Shown here piece by piece: positions 6,270 to 9,244 of a stretch of DNA of 9,244 bases. This stretch comes from Candidatus Cloacimonadota bacterium (GTDB taxonomy: Bacteria; Cloacimonadota; Cloacimonadia; Cloacimonadales; Cloacimonadaceae): assembly GCA_016875595.1 (NCBI GenBank), contig VGPI01000076.1:1-9244 (forward strand), read 5' to 3'. Both the position numbers and the translations under genes were made by a program. Each line of letters opens with the position of its first letter. The stretch's first letter is position 1. Under the pieces are notes generated by a model. That model had not been told where the DNA came from. It was given only the letters and a program-made list of their open reading frames with translations, and ran no database searches.

Positions 6270-9244
6270 TTCTCGATTGCAAATTTGTAGCTCAGTGATT
6301 CACTGCCGCCGGTGATCACAATGATGTAAACCCCACTGGTCAACCGATCCAGCGGCAGGTCGATCACGTCACGGTTCCGCAGGTATGCCTGGCATCTGCC
6401 CTTTTGGGTATATACCAGTTTCCCGCTGATATCAAAGATTCTGGTAACGATCTCGGTATTACGGCTGGTCATCACCTGCAGTGTGATCTGGGGCGGATAG
6501 ATTGGTTTCCAGGGATTGGGAAAGACAAAGACCTCACCGGGGATGAACAGTTTATCCGACTCATACTGATTGTCCAGGTTTTGTGCGCTCCGGGATGCCC
6601 GACGGCGCAGGTCGCCAAACTCGGTGAACCATTGTCCGGCTGTGGCATTGGGGTTGGCATTGATCATGAGCTTGCGATAGATCTTGCCGTTATCCGAGGA
6701 ATAATACAGATAGATCTTGTTATCCGCCCCTTCGCCCAGGAATGGCAAGGTCCGGCTGCGATCCCCGAAGGATACCGGAAATCCTGATCCAATACGGAAA
6801 TCGTCCTTCCAGACCACCATCCGGTTCTGGGAAAAGGTGCCGATATACTCGATCTTTCCGTCTCCATCCAGATCAAGCGCCATCACTGATCCACCCCCTC
6901 CATCGGAAATACTGCCCGGCACCTTCAGCCCAGCCGGACTCATCAGCTTCCCGGCATAGTCATAGACGGCAAAGGTACTGTCACAGGCAACCAGCAGATC
7001 CAGAGAACCATTCCGGTCAACATCGGCGATCGTCAAAGGACTGGTGCTTGTGAACGGTAGAGCTACCGGGAATCCGTTGACGACATTGTGCTGATCATCC
7101 AGCAGCATGATACTATGGGGCATTTGAATGATCGTATTGGAACCATATCCTCCGGGAGTGATGGGTGCGCGGAAGATACCCACGATCAGGGAATCAGCGC
7201 TGATCGCGGTGCTGGTCTCGGTGTACTCTTCCGTCAGCAAATTATACGAGATCAGGTCATAATTGAGCATGGAATTGACCTTCATGCCATACAGCCAGTC
7301 ATATTCCAATGCCAGATTACTCTTGATCATGCCATTCAGCACGATCTGTTCGGCGATCGTCTCGCTTTGTTTGTTCAGGATAACGATTTCACTCCGTGCT
7401 TCTTCATTGATATCCAGCGGCAGGGCGAGCACTTCCCCGCAATCCACCGGAGCGGCAGCCCAAGACCGGTTTACCAGGGTCAGGGCATAACCCGATTGAC
7501 CGTGCTGCAACCGGTACAGCCGGATCGCATTAAGATGCTGCAAAGGCAGATAGAACCTTGTCCCATCCCAGACATAATGCACTTTCAGAGAATCCAATTC
7601 CAGCGGAAATCCCGGCAGCGGCAGTTCATTCTTCCAGAGACAGATCTTTCCGTCCGGTTGGGCATAGAAGATCTCATGATCGCCATCACCGGTGAAATCC
7701 ACCGCACAGCCCCCAAAGGGATTGATCCCCTCAAAACCGGCGTCGAGCTTCCAGTCCAGACGGACGGAGAAGGTCATCTGATTGCCGGAGGCACTGATAC
7801 CATATATTTCCAGCGGGATGCCGCCATAATAGCTTTCCGCCGTGGGCAGATGCAACAGCCCATTGTAGGCCTGATTGCCAAAGTATTCGTTATTGCCAGC
7901 CCGGAAGGCGTCATAGGGGCTGCCATATTTGTAATAGTCAAAGACGGCGGTGTCCAGATGCTGAATCCCGTCCGCCTCTTCCAGATCGACCCCCTTGTGG
8001 TTGGCATTGCCATTGACGGTATTCTGGTTGAAATCAGGGTCAAAATTCGCCTCGATCTGATTCTCATCGATATGCCAGATAAGAATACCGGAACCATCCA
8101 CAGGAAAGCCCTGACCGGGGAGCAGAGGTCCGCCCAGCCCCGGCAGGAAGAAATCCCATTCACAACCCAAATAACGGTTCTTCATAAAGCTGAAGAACGG
8201 CCGGAGCGGTGCGTTGGTATAATAGTCCTGCTCACCTTCCGGGAGGAGCTTGAAAGTGAAACTGGGATAATTGGTATAGGGATCCAAACTGCCATCCGGA
8301 TTCTGCTGCCGGTTCTCCACCAGATAGTATTCCCGGCTGGAGATCGGCACCTGATACATCCGGATCACGCCCGCCGTTTGATCCAGGAAATGGTTCAGCA
8401 TCAGCCCCGCTGCATCATAGTTCACGACCGGCGGCTGATCCCATCCCAGATAATAACGGCACCAGGCGCTGAGCTGAGCGGGAACATAGCCATTGGCGTT
8501 CCAGACGCCCGTCCCCATCAAACCCCAATTCCCAATACCCTGAGCACGGCCATTGGCGGAGACATTATCAAATAGCGTCGGCAACCCGATCAGATGCCCA
8601 AATTGATGTGCCAGAACGCCATAGATGCTGAAGAGATAGACCTCCGCATCGGGTGATCCCGGTGCCGGGAAATAATCCTGCCACTGGCTTTCCGGCACCA
8701 GCACGATATTCTTCAGCACCGCTCCGTCAGCCGTGACCAAGCCGGGATAATTCTCATTATCAGGATCAAAAGCCGCCTGCAGGTCTTTTCTGGTGATAAA
8801 GGTTGACCAGAGCTGATCGCGTCTGATCCCACTGATATCGGATTCCTGTCCGGCGCCAGCATGAAAGACAATCAAGCCGCCAAACTGGTTGAAGTTGATC
8901 TCCGGATCAGCCAGCGCCACCAATTCAGCGATCATTTCCTCCACCCGGGCATCGATCGTTTCTGAGTTGTCCTCGCCATAATAACCCATCGGATGCGATA
9001 GCGTATAGACCGTCTGCGGCAGGTAGTAATTCAGGATATACTGCCCATGCGAGGCGTCATCGAAGAAATCACGCAGATGGATCATCCACCGGTCAAAAAA
9101 GGCATGATCATGTACCAGAGAATCCGGATACGCCGGAAGGGTCTGGAATCTTACATCGCTGAACTGCACCCTCAAGACCAGGATATTCTTGGGAATGACC
9201 CGTGTTTTACCGGCAGCGCCGGACACCGTACCCTCGATCCTGGT
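6266..9244 (-). CDS. M6-metallopeptidase-like exported protein, probable pseudopeptidase, with FG-GAP-like repeats and sorting domain (5' end outside window)
   Basis: The frame stays open to the window edge; the first possible start inside, GTG 9226, is unlikely because it leaves no signal peptide. Numbering below counts from that codon (986 residues). The M6 domain starts at NILVLRVQFSD (14-24). Its active-site helix reads GVLAHQFGHLIGLPTLFD (203-220), where the family has HExxHxxGLPDLYD: Gln208 (CAA, 8603-8605) replaces the catalytic Glu, and Thr217 (ACG, 8576-8578) stands where Asp, the expected third metal ligand, normally is. Both His remain, as do the Met-turn-like GNWGLMGTG (232-240) and the downstream M6 signature SGILIWHIDENQI...KGVDLEEADG (378-420). 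FG-GAP/VCBS-like motifs occur near 509, 605, 735 and 785. A sorting domain (about 899-986) has FPNPWKP, FDISGKLVYT, SGVYIIVI and KFAIEK. First visible gene of a three-gene operon. M6 membership is firm; loss of catalysis is inferred. Confidence 0.9.
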   Translation of the reverse strand, partial: TRIEGTVSGAAGKTRVIPKNILVLRVQFSDVRFQTLPAYPDSLVHDHAFFDRWMIHLRDFFDDASHGQYILNYYLPQTVYTLSHPMGYYGEDNSETIDARVEEMIAELVALADPEINFNQFGGLIVFHAGAGQESDISGIRRDQLWSTFITRKDLQAAFDPDNENYPGLVTADGAVLKNIVLVPESQWQDYFPAPGSPDAEVYLFSIYGVLAHQFGHLIGLPTLFDNVSANGRAQGIGNWGLMGTGVWNANGYVPAQLSAWCRYYLGWDQPPVVNYDAAGLMLNHFLDQTAGVIRMYQVPISSREYYLVENRQQNPDGSLDPYTNYPSFTFKLLPEGEQDYYTNAPLRPFFSFMKNRYLGCEWDFFLPGLGGPLLPGQGFPVDGSGILIWHIDENQIEANFDPDFNQNTVNGNANHKGVDLEEADGIQHLDTAVFDYYKYGSPYDAFRAGNNEYFGNQAYNGLLHLPTAESYYGGIPLEIYGISASGNQMTFSVRLDWKLDAGFEGINPFGGCAVDFTGDGDHEIFYAQPDGKICLWKNELPLPGFPLELDSLKVHYVWDGTRFYLPLQHLNAIRLYRLQHGQSGYALTLVNRSWAAAPVDCGEVLALPLDINEEARSEIVILNKQSETIAEQIVLNGMIKSNLALEYDWLYGMKVNSMLNYDLISYNLLTEEYTETSTAISADSLIVGIFRAPITPGGYGSNTIIQMPHSIMLLDDQHNVVNGFPVALPFTSTSPLTIADVDRNGSLDLLVACDSTFAVYDYAGKLMSPAGLKVPGSISDGGGGSVMALDLDGDGKIEYIGTFSQNRMVVWKDDFRIGSGFPVSFGDRSRTLPFLGEGADNKIYLYYSSDNGKIYRKLMINANPNATAGQWFTEFGDLRRRASRSAQNLDNQYESDKLFIPGEVFVFPNPWKPIYPPQITLQVMTSRNTEIVTRIFDISGKLVYTQKGRCQAYLRNRDVIDLPLDRLTSGVYIIVITGGSESLSYKFAIEK

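Noticed and set aside
7088..8575. A 495-codon open frame on the plus strand, antisense to the M6-like gene
   Set aside because: The composition is that of a mirror frame: no domain, signal or membrane pattern is recognisable. The minus-strand frame carries clear M6, FG-GAP and sorting motifs over the same bases.
1..9244. CRISPR array, tRNA, rRNA, insertion sequence or phage genes
   Set aside because: No regularly spaced repeats, no cloverleaf-like segment in the only non-coding gap over 100 bp, and no transposase, integrase or phage-like protein.

Overview
The window reads as part of a chromosome from an uncultured Gram-negative bacterium in a lineage that uses type IX-like C-terminal sorting domains. 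Candidatus Cloacimonadota is my first guess, with related candidate phyla of the FCB group (KSB1, Zixibacteria, Calditrichota) as alternatives. The evidence is a PorV/PorQ-type outer-membrane barrel, two large exported multidomain proteins ending in an FPNP...GxY...KFAI sorting domain, and FG-GAP/VCBS-like calcium-binding repeats. The taxon is inferred from protein style, not from a marker gene.

Layout. At the left edge (1-440, + strand) is the 3' part of a thiol peroxidase (tpx). It converges on, and overlaps by 10 bp, a small three-helix membrane protein of the DUF5658 type (431-781, - strand). Bases 782-989 are non-coding. They hold a candidate promoter with a 13-bp palindrome over its -35 box, GC-rich hairpins, and copies of a short repeat. 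The rest of the window is a tight minus-strand cluster, read right to left: an M6-metallopeptidase-like surface protein (6266 to beyond 9244, start outside the window), a PorV/PorQ-type barrel (5302-6237), and a 1434-residue subtilisin-like S8 peptidase (990-5294). Gaps are 28 bp and 7 bp, and the ribosome binding site of the S8 gene overlaps the stop codon of the porV-like gene, so the three are very probably one operon. Its promoter lies outside the window.

How the genes may work together. Both large proteins carry a C-terminal sorting domain. The barrel between them belongs to the family that, in Bacteroidetes, carries such cargo to the attachment machinery at the outer membrane. The cassette therefore looks like two secreted or surface-anchored proteins encoded with a dedicated barrel partner. 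The S8 protein has an intact catalytic triad. The M6-like protein has HQFGH in place of HExxH and Thr where Asp normally follows the conserved Pro, so it is probably a non-catalytic pseudopeptidase.

The second unusual feature is a roughly 30-bp repeat. It occurs in the intergenic region and again, twice, inside the 5' coding end of the S8 gene, where it encodes most of an abnormally long, basic stretch in front of the signal-peptide core.
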